Source of the DNA: Cochliopodium minus
Lineage: Eukaryota; Discosea; Himatismenida; Cochliopodiidae
Reading direction: 5' to 3'
Assembly: GCA_024220525.1 (NCBI GenBank)
Contig: JAMYWO010000147.1
Location: forward strand, 35,833 to 89,972
DNA: 54,140 nt
Shown here: piece after piece, positions 21,568 through 32,617 of the stretch
How the letters are laid out: the number at the start of each line of letters is the position of its first letter
Numbering within the stretch: the stretch's first letter is position 1
Program-made: the position numbers and the translations under genes
Notes under the pieces: model-generated
What the model saw: the letters and a program-made list of their open reading frames with translations, nothing else
Told to the model about the DNA's origin: nothing
Database searches by the model: none

Positions 21568-23328
21568 TTTTTTGAAGATCAAGATCCCCTTCGTTTTTAT
21601 ATTGTTTGATTTTGATTTCTTTGGGTTTGTATTTTTCGATGAGATCCTTTGTGATTTCTTCACTTTCGTATGTTTTGTTTTCTAATTGGAGTGAAAACCC
21701 ACTAATTTATTTTGTTAAAATTTGGAAAAAGAATTTAAGAGTTAATTATTCAAAAAAAAAAAAAAAAAATTGCCTTGTAATCTGTTCATTGAAAAAGATA
21801 TTGGAATAGAGATTGTTAATATTCTCAATTTTTAAAAAAATATTTTAAATCTTACCAAGTTGAGTACGTAGTCAGCTGGATTTTGATATTGTGGGCATGG
21901 ATATCCAAGGTTTGCAAAGTAAGAAACCATCTTCTTTGTTGATCCGTAATATACTATTTCATTTAAAGAAATTTAATATTTAATTGTTAATTTTTTAATT
22001 ATTTAAATTTTTAATTTTTTAATTATTTTATTTTTTTATTACCTTGATGTCCATTTGCCATCAAAAGAATTTTGTCAAACAAAAAGAATGCTTCTGCAGA
22101 TGGTTGATGGATTGTTGCTAATAATTTAATTTATAGAGTTGAGTAAAATATTAAAAAAAAAAAAACTGGTCGTAAAAGATTTTGTTACAGATAACTGTTC
22201 TTCCTTGTCTTGCCAAATCTTGGAGAGAATGGATTAAATTGATTGTAGTTGCAGAATCCAAACCAGATGTAGGTTCATCCAAAAGAATTACACTTGGATT
22301 ATGCAACAATTCCTAATTTCATTTTAAAATTGTGAATTATATTTCAATCAATTTGAATATAATCATTATCAGTGACATATATAAAAGAGTATGGAATGAT
22401 GGATGGTATAAACAATATTTTTTTTTTTTATAATTTATTGAGAAAAAATGAAAGAGAAAATTCTTTTTTATACCTGCCCTATTGATACTCTTTTCTTTTG
22501 TCCACCTGATATTCCTTTTTGTCCTTCTCCACCAATAAAAGTATTCTGGCAAGATGTGAGATTCAATCCCTTTTATTTCAAAAATAAAATAATATGAAAT
22601 GATATTCAGAGAAAACTTAAATATTACCTTGATCACTCTTTCTACAAGATCCATCTTTTGATCAAGACTCAAATCATTTGTTAATCTCAATTTTGCAGCA
22701 ATTGTCAAACTTTCTTTCACAGTCAAGAAAGGGAGCAACAAATCATCCTGCATCACATAAGCCATATTATTTTTAAACTCTTTCTTTGTGAGAGGTTTTC
22801 CATTTGATAAAACTTCCCCTGATACAATTCCACCCATCTTTTCGTGAAAACAAAAAAAAAAAAAAACAATATTTATTTTTTTAACAGTGAGAAATAAAAA
22901 AAATCAGTCATATTTTTTTTTTACCTTTTGTCCCAAAATATTCAAAAGTGTTGTTTTTCCACTTCCACTTGATCCCATGATTGCAATCAATTTTCCTCTC
23001 TTTAACAATTTATTAAAAAAAAATCAATTTCAATTCAAAAAAAAGCTCCAAATGAATAACTTTTTATTTCCCTTACCTTGAAATTAGCATTGACAGAATG
23101 AAGAATTTTTTTCGTATCTTCTCCTTTACCTACACTTAGACTCAAATTTCTGAGAGTAATATCAAATTGTTTGTTCTTAGCATTGGAAAGATAACTCAAA
23201 GAATTCCCACTTCCACTTCTATTCTCCAATTCGATCATTTCATCATTGTTATCAATGCTTATTCTTTCGGAAAGACTGATCTTACTTTCATAAAAATCTT
23301 TTCTTAAATCATTTTCATTTTCACTCAT
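21568..23328 (-). CDS. ABCG-type half-transporter, ATP-binding domain only (truncated by join)
   Basis: N-terminal nucleotide-binding domain of an ABCG/White-family transporter, which in other eukaryotes exports lipids, sterols or xenobiotics. Exons: 23077-23328, 22925-22999, 22628-22837, 22474-22569, 22189-22312, 22043-22117, 21856-21953, 21568-21681. Motifs in order: Walker A GSSGSGKTT, Q-loop YVMQDDLLLPFLTV, signature GISGGQKKRVSIGQ, Walker B VILLDEPTSGLDS, H-loop STIHQPS, then YFANLGYPCPQYQNPADYVL, the usual ABCG run-up to the linker. The transmembrane half should follow but is cut off at the join at 21483. The last exon reads most naturally (EEITKDLIEKYKPKEIKIKQ) in a frame one step off from the preceding junction, so a short exon may be missed or an indel present. 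Confidence 0.88.
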
Positions 23329-23558
23329 TTGGTTTTAATTTTTTATTTTTTATTTTTATATTTTTTTTTTTTTTATTTTTGATTTTAATTAAAAAGTTTA
23401 AGTTTTATATTAATATTTGAGTAATTTAGAAAAAACCTCCAATAAACTCCCCATTTTAACAATCTAATATTCTATTTGTTTTTGATGTTATCAAAATTAA
23501 TTTATAAATTTACATTTTTTTTCTCTGAAAATAAAAATTTCAGAGAATATCTTTTTTT
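23329..23558. promoter_or_regulatory. Upstream region of the ABCG gene
   Basis: AT-rich spacer upstream of the ABCG start codon (23328, minus strand). It has a T-rich block at 23339-23390 next to the start. No motif or gene is recognised. Confidence 0.4.
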
Positions 23559-24020
23559 TTATGTCTCCAAATCAGTCCAAAATGTATCCTTCTCAACAAA
23601 TCTTTCCAAAACTTCCGCTCTCCTCTAAATAATATAAATATAAATTTAATTATCAAAGAAAATGAATCAAAATTATTTTTAAAATATTTGAAAAGCATTG
23701 TTCTTGAGATCCTTTGTTTGGAAAACCAAAAATCCAAAGGGTTTCCTTTCTTCGTAAGGAGGGTGTACTAGAAATTAATTTATTTATTCCCCTGTTCGAT
23801 AATGAATAAAGAATTGTTGACTATTAAAGAATATTTTTATAATTCCCTTAATCAATTGTTGTATTGACCATTATTTTAAAGCAATTAGAAAAATATCTCA
23901 ATATATTTTATATAAATGTCCGAAAAGAAAGTTATTTAATTTGAATAGAAACATTTATACCGTTGGAACACCAGAATTAATCAAATGTATTATGGTGTCC
24001 AATTTGATTTTGATTGTTAC
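23559..24020 (-). pseudogene. Gene remnant or short multi-exon gene, weakly YCII-like tail
   Basis: Minus-strand pieces with usable splice borders: 23727-23767 (HPPYEERKPFGFL) joins 23559-23624 (RRAEVLERFVEKDTFW, then DLET and a stop) in phase 0. A further possible exon, about 23960-24020, reads KLDTIIHLINSGVPT. The ending (residues A..L...V.KD.FW) faintly recalls YCII-related domains, in which an A..L...DPF segment precedes the end. No start codon or complete model was found, so this may be a broken gene or one with unseen tiny exons. Low confidence in function. Confidence 0.3.
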
Positions 24021-24609
24021 CCTGAAAACGGTATAATTGACAATTTGAGAGTTGATGTCAATTGAAAACAAAAATTTTTGTAATCCATCCACCTTTTGCT
24101 GACAAGAAGTGTAGTATAAAACAATTCTTTGAAAGGGCAGTTAAAGAATCCATTGAAAAAAACAAAAGAACATTTTTTTGTTTCCTAATAATAGCTCAAC
24201 AACTTAAATATGCTGAAATGTTGGATAAAATGTACTCAATTATATTTTTACGACCAATAGAGTTAAGAGGATATGAAAATGCTTTCCAAAACCTTTAATT
24301 ACACTTGAATTAAGTAATAATCCATTAAATCAATTTTTTTTATATTTTTTATTTGAATAATTTTAATTTTGATGCAATCTTTATATTCAATTTGTAAATC
24401 AAATTCTTTGATCCACCATAAAATGTTCAATTAATTTGGCTAATTTATGTTTCATAAAAAACCATGTTTTATTGGTTTAGATAATTCACCAAATAATGCC
24501 GTTATTGTTATATTCCAGTTTCTATTTCAAATAATTTTTGAGTACTCAAACAACATCTCAATTTTATTTTATACAATTTCAAAATTAAATAAAAAAAAAT
24601 TAGAAAAAG
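24021..24609 (+). pseudogene. Fragment with an HPPF motif, then spacer
   Basis: Plus-strand frame 24062-24298 without a normal ATG reads IFVIHPPFADKK, then FFERAVKESIEKNKRTFFCF. A preceding stretch in another frame (about 23988-24055) reads FDFDCYPENGIIDNL. An (N/H)PPF motif followed by a helix and a FI.F strand is the layout of several adenine methyltransferase folds, including PCIF1-like proteins, but the match is too short and broken to claim. No complete gene is supported. From about 24300 to 24609 I see only AT-rich spacer with the promoter of the secreted Cys-rich gene. Confidence 0.3.
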
Positions 24610-27136
24610 ATGAGGATATTATTACTCATATTTGCAACATTATTGTTATTTTCAATGACAATAAGAGCACAAGAAAATAATAATGAAGCAACAACACCCA
24701 TATCAACATTTGAAGAATTAAAAATCAAACAAATAGAATCCTATTGTGATAAGAGATCAAAAAGAGAATGTAAAGAAGAAAAAGATGCAAATTGCAAAGA
24801 ACTTCATAAAAATACATGCATTGTTATTGAAACAAAATGGATACAAAAAGTAGAGCAAGAATGTGCATGTTCTTCCATAGAATGTGATGAGGAAGGAAAT
24901 GCAAGAAAATGCAAGAATAAAATCTTAAGATGCGAAAAAGGATGCATCAAAAATGCATGTAAATTAAGAGCAAATAACGAATGCAATGGAGAGGTATAAA
25001 AAAATAGATATTAATTATTTTGTTATAAAATACTTCAGAGTTCAATTAAACCATCTATAATCTAATGAGATGTTCAAATATAAATAATATTTTACAAAAT
25101 AGGAAAAATCTTGTGTAAAAATGAGCAGAAAAGGATGTCTAAGTGCCCATCTTCCAAAAAGAAAAAATCACGGAAATGGAAAACATCATAATGAGCATCA
25201 TAATGAGAATCAACACAATAATGAAGGAAAAACTGATCAATTGACTATCCCTTCCATCCTTCTCCCCCTATCTCAACCAGATTCTCCGAAACAAGAGAAG
25301 AATAGAGAATTGAGAGGAATCAGAAGATTGTGCAAAAGATTATCCAGAAAACAATGCAAAAAAGATAAAGAATGCATCAAAGGTAAAAAAAAAAAGGAAA
25401 TTGAACAAAATATAAATTATCTCGCTTCCAAAATCGTTATATCCTCATATTTTAACGAAATTTTACCTTCATCTTATAAATAAAAGCAAATACCAAAAGT
25501 TGTGAAGAAAAAGAATTGCAATGGAAACAAAATGTACTTACTCAATGTGCATGCGAAAGCGAGACTTGCGAAAGTTCAGAACTTCAAGTCTGTGAAAGAA
25601 GAAAGATGAAATGCCAAAGAAGATGTGTGAGAAAAGCCTGCGGTGCAAGATCCTTGGAAGAATGCAAAGATGATAAATCAAAAAAATGTGCAAAAAAGGC
25701 AAATAGAACATGTCGTAGAGCACATCACATCAGAAGACCAAAAAATCAAAATAAAGCACATCTTGATAAGAAAATTAGGCCCAATAAGCAAAAGAATGAT
25801 AAATCCAAACAAAGATTGAGAGGGATTGTTAGATGGTGCAAGAAAAGGGCTCGTAGGGAATGTAAGGATGATAGAGATTGCAATATTGCCAAGAGAAAGG
25901 CATGTGAGGAATCTGAGGTGCAATGGAAGAGCGATGCCCTCTCCAAATGTTCATGCAAGGAGGATACCAATGATATAAGCAATGCTCCAGATCAAAAACC
26001 ATCAAATGATATCAATGCCAATGATAAGAGCAATGATCTCTTCAATGAGGATAGTGGAAACATCATCATCAACAAATCCACCCGCAGCGACAAATCCCAT
26101 CACAAACATCACAACAAGGGAAAGGGCAAAGGGAGAAAGAACAAAGGAGCATCCAAATGTGTGAGGAAATGTTTGAAGCGTGCTTGCAAAGCTCGTTCCC
26201 AATCTTTGCAAGAATGCACCTCTTCTTCCTCTTCTCCTCAACAAACCAAGAAATGTTCCCGTAAATTCAAGAAAGCATGCAGGAGAGCTCATTTAGGTCA
26301 CAAGGCCAGAAATCACCACAAGAAAAACAAGTTCCTCCACAAGTACAAGTCTTCCAACTCTGCTTCTCTCAAATCTAATCTTGTCAAGAAGGATCTTCCT
26401 GATGAGTTTTCTGGAATCAGAAAGTTTTGTAGAAGATCTGCTAACAAACAATGCAAGAAAGATGGAGCATGTGTCGATGGTAAATTTATTAAAAAATCCC
26501 TATTTTATTTTTATTATTAATATTTTTATTTTATTTTATTTTTTATTTTTCATTTTTGTAAAGAGTTTTTTTATTTTTCATTTATTTTATTTTTATTTTA
26601 TTTTTTATTATTTTTCATTTTTGTAAAGATTTTTTTCATTTTATTTTTTTATAGATTTTTTTTATTTTATTTTTATTTTTATTTTTTATTTTTATTTTTT
26701 TTTATTTTTATAAGATTTTATTTTTATTTTTTTTTATTTTTTTTTATTTTTATTTTTATTTTTTTTTATTTTTTTATTTTTCATTTATTTTTACATTTAA
26801 TTAATCTTTTTTTTAGCTAAAATCAAAGCTTGTGAAGAAGTAGAATTGAAGTGGAGACAAAATGCACTCACTCAATGCAGTTGTGAAACTGAAACATGTG
26901 AAAGCTCTGACCCAGAAGTTTGCGCAAGAAGAACCCTAAAATGCCAAAAGAGATGTTTAAAAAAATCTTGCAAGTCTCGTGCTTTTGATCAATGCAGAAA
27001 CGATTCTTCTGATGATTGTGTCAAAAAAATCACCAGATCTTGTAAACGTGCTCATATTCCAAGACGTTTCAATCGTCACTTGAAATCTTTCATTGGTTCA
27101 ATGATGAAAAATATTTTGTTGAATGGTGTTAATTAA
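24610..27136 (+). CDS. Secreted Lys/Cys-rich protein with four homologous repeats (4 exons)
   Basis: Predicted secreted protein of 658 aa; family not recognised. Exons: 24610-24993, 25103-25382, 25487-26479, 26817-27136, with GT-AG borders and an intact frame. The signal peptide (MRILLLIFATLLLFSM then TIRA|QE) was used to choose the start. The mature part has four related units that follow one pattern: I..(W/F/L)CK(R/K).(S/A).(R/K).CK.D..C, a CEE.E..W......C.C stretch, CE(S/R), (K)CQ(R/K)RC.(R/K)(K)(A/S)C..R, then a C..A(H) end. Linkers are rich in His, Asn and Lys (HHNEHHNENQHNN; HHKHHNKGKGKGRKNKG). Unit 3 carries a long insert. Units 2 and 4 share an intron at the same place, phase 1. All Cys are regularly spaced, suggesting disulfide-stabilised small domains. 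It is very basic, so it could bind anionic surfaces or polymers; this is inference. Confidence 0.85.
26515..26800 (+). repeat. T-rich repeat intron of the Cys-rich gene
   Basis: Intron 3 (26480-26816) consists almost wholly of tattttt-type repeats with two near-copies of a tttttcatttttgtaaaga unit (about 26545 and 26615). No coding signal is seen. Confidence 0.75.
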
Positions 27137-27178
27137 AAAAAAAATTAATTGATTTTAATAAAGTTTAATTGTTTCAAT

Positions 27179-30100
27179 TTAATTGTTATTTGGCTTTCTA
27201 AAACTCATAAATTCAGAGTTATTATTGTTGAAGGTGTTTCCTACTTGGTTTGACATTTGGCCAAAGCTCGAAAACCCACCTCCTGAACCAGAACTGAACT
27301 GAGAAAAGCTGTCACCAGAGCTAAAGTTTTGTTGTAAGTTTGAAAAATCAACCTTTTGATCAAAAGAATAATTTTGCTGTGTTTGGTTGTTCGCAAGCAA
27401 GTTTACACCACCAGAAAAGAGGTTTGAATTATCTCCTCCAAAAATGTTGTTGTTATTATTGTTAAAATTGGACTGTTGATTGAACATGTTGTTATTGTTG
27501 TTGTTACTATTGTTATTATTCAAACTATTGAAATCCATTTTAAATTCAAAATTGTTATTGTTGTTTTGGTTGTTATTGTTATTATTGTTGAAATCAAAAA
27601 TAGAAGTATTACTTGAGAACATACTATTATTATTAGAGAAAGGGTTGTTATTGTTGTCACTATTTCCAGAGAAAGGATTTTTGTCATTATTTCCAACACT
27701 CGAGAAAGGATTGTTATTGTTGTCGCTGTTTCCAGAAAAAGGATTGTTATTGTTGTCACTGTTTCCAGAGAAAGGATTGTCATTATTAGTATTGAAAAGG
27801 TTGGTGTTGGAAGTGAGATTGAAAGGGTTATTCTCTTGAGGTTTCTCGTTTTTCTTATCTCCAGTAGTGTTGCTCTCCAAGAAAATATTCTCAACCTTCT
27901 TGGAATCCAAGTTAAAGTTCTCCTTGGTGTTAAAGTCAAAAGGACTTTTCTCTTGAGGTTTTTCTTTGTCCTTTGGAGAGTCATTGTGGCTGCCAAGATT
28001 CAAGTTGGTGAAGAAAGTATCACCCATATCTACCTTGAATACGTTGTCTCCACCACTCTTTTTGTCGGATGTGCCACTTGTTTTATTTTGGGGAGAGTTG
28101 CTCTTGGGTACTGATGAAAAATCTGTAGTCGGAAATTGAAAATCAAAAGTTCCTCCCTCTGTTTTCTTGTTGGAATCCTGATTGGATGGAAAATCAAACA
28201 GAGATTTTTGATTCTCAGAATCTTTGTTAATGTTAAACGTGAAATCAGTAGCACCGAAATCAAGTTTGAGCTTAGGATCCTTGGTATCAAACGCCTTATC
28301 TTCCTTTTTTCCCTTTTTATCATCAGAATCTTTCTCATTTCCACCCGGAGAAAAGAAATTGGCGACATCCTTATCGATTTTGAACATGTTGGAGTAATCA
28401 GTGCTTCCCACAAACATGCTGTTCATATCATTAGTGGGTTTTTTGAGATTAGAAGCTCCATCCTTCTTGTCAGAAGATTTCTCTGGTTTATCTCCTCCTT
28501 CATTCTCAAAGATGTTGAAGAGATTCTTGTTGGGAGGTGTCTCCTTGCCTTTCGGGTTGAAAGTCTCGTTCCCCATGTCGAAAGAAAAGTTGGTGCCAAT
28601 CTTCTTGCCAATGTCGAAGATCTCGCTCTCATCGCCTCCGCCCTTGCTGTTGGCCTTGACGAAACTCTTGAAAACTTCCTCATCACCCTCATCCTCCTCT
28701 TCCTCATTGTAATCCTCCTCTTGATCATCATCATCGTCATCGTCATCGTCGTCATGATCATGCTCAGAAGTATCGGGAGTATCTTTTTTGATGGGTTGGA
28801 TGATGGGTTGTTTGCTTTGTCTCTGGTGGGGAGGAGATTGAGTTTTGGCTTGTTGTTGATGTTGTTGTTTTCCTTGGTTGGTGCTTTGTCTTTTTTGGGT
28901 AAACTCTGTTAGTTGGAATATTTCTTGTTGTTGCTGTTGCTGTTGTTGCTTTGGTGGTGTTTTCTGAGCACTTTGGCGTTGAAAGAGAGTGTTTTGTTGT
29001 CTATCATCTTCCTCTCCTTCTTCCTCGTCACTTCCCTCACTGTCAGTCACTTCATCCACACCAAAAGATCTGTTGTTTAGGGAAGGAGCGCGAGTTTTTT
29101 GTTGGTTGGAGTTGGAGGGAGCATTCAAAAGGTTTGAAAAGGAAGAGTTGCTTTCCTTCTTTTCTATCTTTACCACCTTCTTCGCTTTTTCGGTTGATTG
29201 TCTCGAGAAAGGAGAAGGATGTTGGTTGCTAGGAGGAGATCTCACAGTGATGTTCTCAAAGCGAGTAGGAGAAGAGTACTCCCTGCTCTTATTCAAGTTT
29301 GTTCTTCTCACCAAGTTTTCGTTTTGGTTGATCTGAGAAAGAACGTTCTTTTTGACTTTATTGAACAAATCTCTATTATTTTCAAACTCCTCCAGTTGAT
29401 TGCTTTGTTTGATGTTATCCGTCAAAGAAGTGTTCTTGTTTCTTTGCATTGCTTTGAGGTTTTTGGTCATTTGGTTCGCTTCGATGTCGAGATGAACGGT
29501 TTGTTCTCGGATGTTCTTGATAATTTCCGGTATTGCTCTTCCTGCCCTGCTGACTTTCTTCTTGTTCTGCAAATTCTCTCTGTACTTGAGCTTTTCGGAG
29601 ATATCTGAGATTGTTTTTTCGAGCAACGAGAAGCCATTTTCCACTTTATTTTTGATTTCGAGTGATTCTGTATCCAAAGGTTTGTTTTTCAAGACAGATT
29701 CGTTCTTTTCATAACAAAGAGATTGAACATAATTGAATTTTGTGATCACTAAAGGAATTAAAAAAGTTTTTTTAAAATTATAAAAATTTTTTTTTTTTGT
29801 TTTTTACTTTCTTCATTTGATTTCTTGAGCCTTGTCTGTTCGTTAGTTTGATTTTGGTAATTGACAGAAGAAACTTTGTTGTTCAAAGCTTCCAATCTCT
29901 CGGAGAAATCGTTGAGATACAAGTTTTTTTCTTCAATTTTCTTGTCAAAGTTCTTTATGTATTTCTTGATGTTCTTGATTTCTTGAGAGACAGAAGAGGA
30001 AAGGTTGTAGATTGCTGTGGAGAAAGGATTGTTGAACTTTGGAGCTTCTTGTGGAGGTTTTTCTTTCTTTTTCACATCGAGATTGTCGGTAGTTTTCTTC

Positions 30101-32384
30101 AGAAAGCTGACCTTGGACTTTGGGACAGTTGTTTGTTCTTCTTTTTTGAAATCGTTCTCGAAATTCAACTTGAACCCTTGGTTTTCTTTGAGAGGATTCT
30201 TTTGATCGTTTTCTACTTTGAATTGATCTATTTTTGGGCTTTCTTTCTTGTTATTATCAACAAAAGAATTGAAATCCATTTTGAAAGTACCAGAAGGATC
30301 CTCTTTGTCTTTCTTTGGATCAACTTTAGATCCCTTATCCTTCTTTTCTGTGTTTTCGTTAAAAGAAGGAAAATTCATTTTGAAAGTATCTTCTTGTTTA
30401 TCTTCTTTGTCATCAAAAGAAGGAAAGTTGGTATTAGACTTGAAAGGATCTTCTTCCTTTTTGACTTTAAAAGGATCAGATTTAGGANNNNNNNNNNNNN
30501 NNNNNNNNNNNNNNNNNNNNNNNNNNNNNNNNNNNNNNNNNNNNNNNNNNNNNNNNNNNNNNNNNNNNNNNNNNNNNNNNNNNNNNNGATTGCTTTAAAG
30601 GATCTTCTTTAAACAAATTAGAGAAATCATGATTCTTAGCAAAAACATTTTCAAAGGTACCGTCTCCCCCAAAATTGAAATCTGTTTTGATACCAAAAGG
30701 ATTTGGATCTTCTTTGGGAGGTTGAGGCTTTGGCTCAGGCTTTTTGTCGATTACAGGAGGAGTAGGTTCAAGAGGAGGAGGTACTTCATCGTTTGTATTG
30801 TTGGGTTCGGGGACAGGTATCTTCAAATTGGCAGAAGACTGGTTCACAGTGTCTTTTTTTGGTTCGGGGGGTTTAACAGGATTCACTCTAGGAGGAGGAG
30901 GATTCACTTGGGGTTGAGTGTTAGATTGAGAAGGTATGCTAGAAGGAGCTTTGATAAGATCTTTCAACTTGAAAACTTCATTGTTGGGATGTTCCACCAA
31001 AAAGTACAAAGTCACGTGTCCATTGTTGTCCAAAATGTATATGATGGGGGATCTTGGAAAAGTGGTTTCATTTCCTTCAAAGGTGGCGCTGGGTTGAAAA
31101 TCCATGCAAGTGTAATCCATTGCAATACCAATGATTTTGTTCTCACTTTCCTCCAGATAAGGAATAGAGAACTGGAAAATAGAGTTACAATGAGATCCAA
31201 TTTCGTCTGGCTTTACATTAATTGCAAGAATTTCTTCGATGTTCGTTTCCAAAAGGATCTGTTGTTGCATACAACAATAGTGGGTCCTACAATCATTGTG
31301 TTTGAAGTTTCCCTCTATAAATTCAATGGGAGAAGAGAATGGGTTTTCGGATCTCATGAAAAATTGGTAGGATCTTCCCTCATCTTCCTTATCCATCTTC
31401 ATGATCACCAATGTATCTTTGATCTTCCAATCCACGAAATGGATCAGATTGGTAGCTTGATCTTCTTCTTGATCTGGATGTTTTGGAACTTCTATCCTTT
31501 TCTTCTGTGCAGAAAAAGCATCCAACAAGAGTATTGTGCCATCATCACATCCACAGATGATCATAGATTTGATTGGATTCAATGCAACTATAGGAATTGT
31601 GAATTATAAGAATCGATTGACATTTTTAATTTGTTTTTTTTTTTCTTCTTACATGATAAGATGTTCCCTTTGTGCAAGGATGTACTTTCTTCCAATTTTA
31701 TCACTTTCACCCTTTTCAATTCATTCTCTCTCTCATTTATTTTGAAGAGGATATATATCAATGCTTCTTTATCTGACCATTCCAATGAGATGATATCATT
31801 ATCAAATTTCAGATTGTATTTCTCTTTGAAATTCTTTTCCAAATAAAATAATAATAAAATAAGGGTTGATTTATGAAAGGTATAATTTGAGTTGTAAAAT
31901 CGATATTGGATTTTCGAAATGGATATATTTTTTTGCTTTTTTATTAGAATGATAAATTGAGAAATTTTCTTTATTTTTTTTTTACCCCTTTTACGACATT
32001 TGAGAATTCAAAGATCAATATGGATCTTTCACAAACCACTCCAAAGAATTTCTCAGATGGAGAGAAATTGATTTGTTTGACGTAAAAATTTGAGCCCAAA
32101 TCTAATTCCAACTTCTCTTTCATTACTGGTCTTGTGGTGAGCTCATTATTCTTTGTCTTTTCCATCAAATCATATCCAACCTTCTGTATATCTTTGTTAA
32201 GATAGAAATAGACCTTTGATTTGAATCCTACGACAGTATATCCAAAGTTGTTAGAGATGGCTATACAATTTCCCACTTTCTTCAATTCCTCTTCATCATC
32301 AATGATATCTCCCTCATTAGTTTTGATTGATCCTATTTGGATAGAATAGGTGAGATGATTATCATATTGCACAAGATTTTTCAT
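27179..32384 (-). CDS. NUP214-like: Nup214/Nup159-type nucleoporin (4 exons, internal N gap)
   Basis: Component of the cytoplasmic face of the nuclear pore, where the family's N-terminal beta-propeller binds the mRNA export helicase Dbp5/DDX19. Exons: 31986-32384, 31653-31833, 29808-31587 (contains the N run 30488-30587), 27179-29748. The start MKNLVQYDN was chosen as the first ATG in the conserved frame. The propeller region includes VKQINFSPSEKFFGVV, DNDIISLEWSD, SMIICGCDDGTILLLD and MDYTCMDFQPS, and is followed by a Pro-rich linker (PPPRVNPVKPPEP), coiled coils around 29600-30010 (SVSQEIKNIKKYIKNFDKKI; SLLEKTISDISEKL), a poly-Q stretch, a poly-D/E stretch, and a disordered Asn/Phe-rich tail. 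Only a few true FG dipeptides are seen; NPF and DF motifs are more common. Size about 1640 aa with the gap as given. It converges on the Cys-rich gene, 42 bases apart. Confidence 0.85.
30488..30587. other. Sequence gap (100 N) within the nucleoporin gene
   Basis: Exactly 100 N, which is usually a placeholder of unknown size. Sequence on both sides encodes repetitive Lys/Asp/Pro/Phe-rich text (FKVKKEEDPFK-like units), so internal repeats probably broke the assembly. The phase across the gap is therefore unreliable. Confidence 0.95.
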
Positions 32385-32617
32385 TTCTCTTTTCACGAAT
32401 ATAATAAAACGATTTTTTTTTTTTATTAAACATAGGAGAATAGAAGGAAAATCAAAAAATTTTTTGATCTTTTTTATCAATCAAATAAGCAATCAAGTGA
32501 AAAAATATTTTTCAAATACATTTTTTTACAAGAGCAAACAAATTAATTCAAAGATAAATAAATAAATAAATTTTTTTTAATAACAATTTTTTTTCCTTTA
32601 ATCTTTTCTAATGTGTG
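32385..32617. promoter_or_regulatory. Nucleoporin promoter region and Roco gene 3' end
   Basis: Spacer between the Roco stop codon (32618) and the nucleoporin start (32384), both on the minus strand. No element is recognised beyond A/T tracts. Confidence 0.4.

Noticed and set aside
27480-29714. Several long plus-strand frames (Leu/Phe-rich) across the nucleoporin gene
   Set aside because: They are antisense shadows of Asn-, Gln- and Asp-rich codons in the minus-strand nucleoporin; composition is extreme and no motif is seen.
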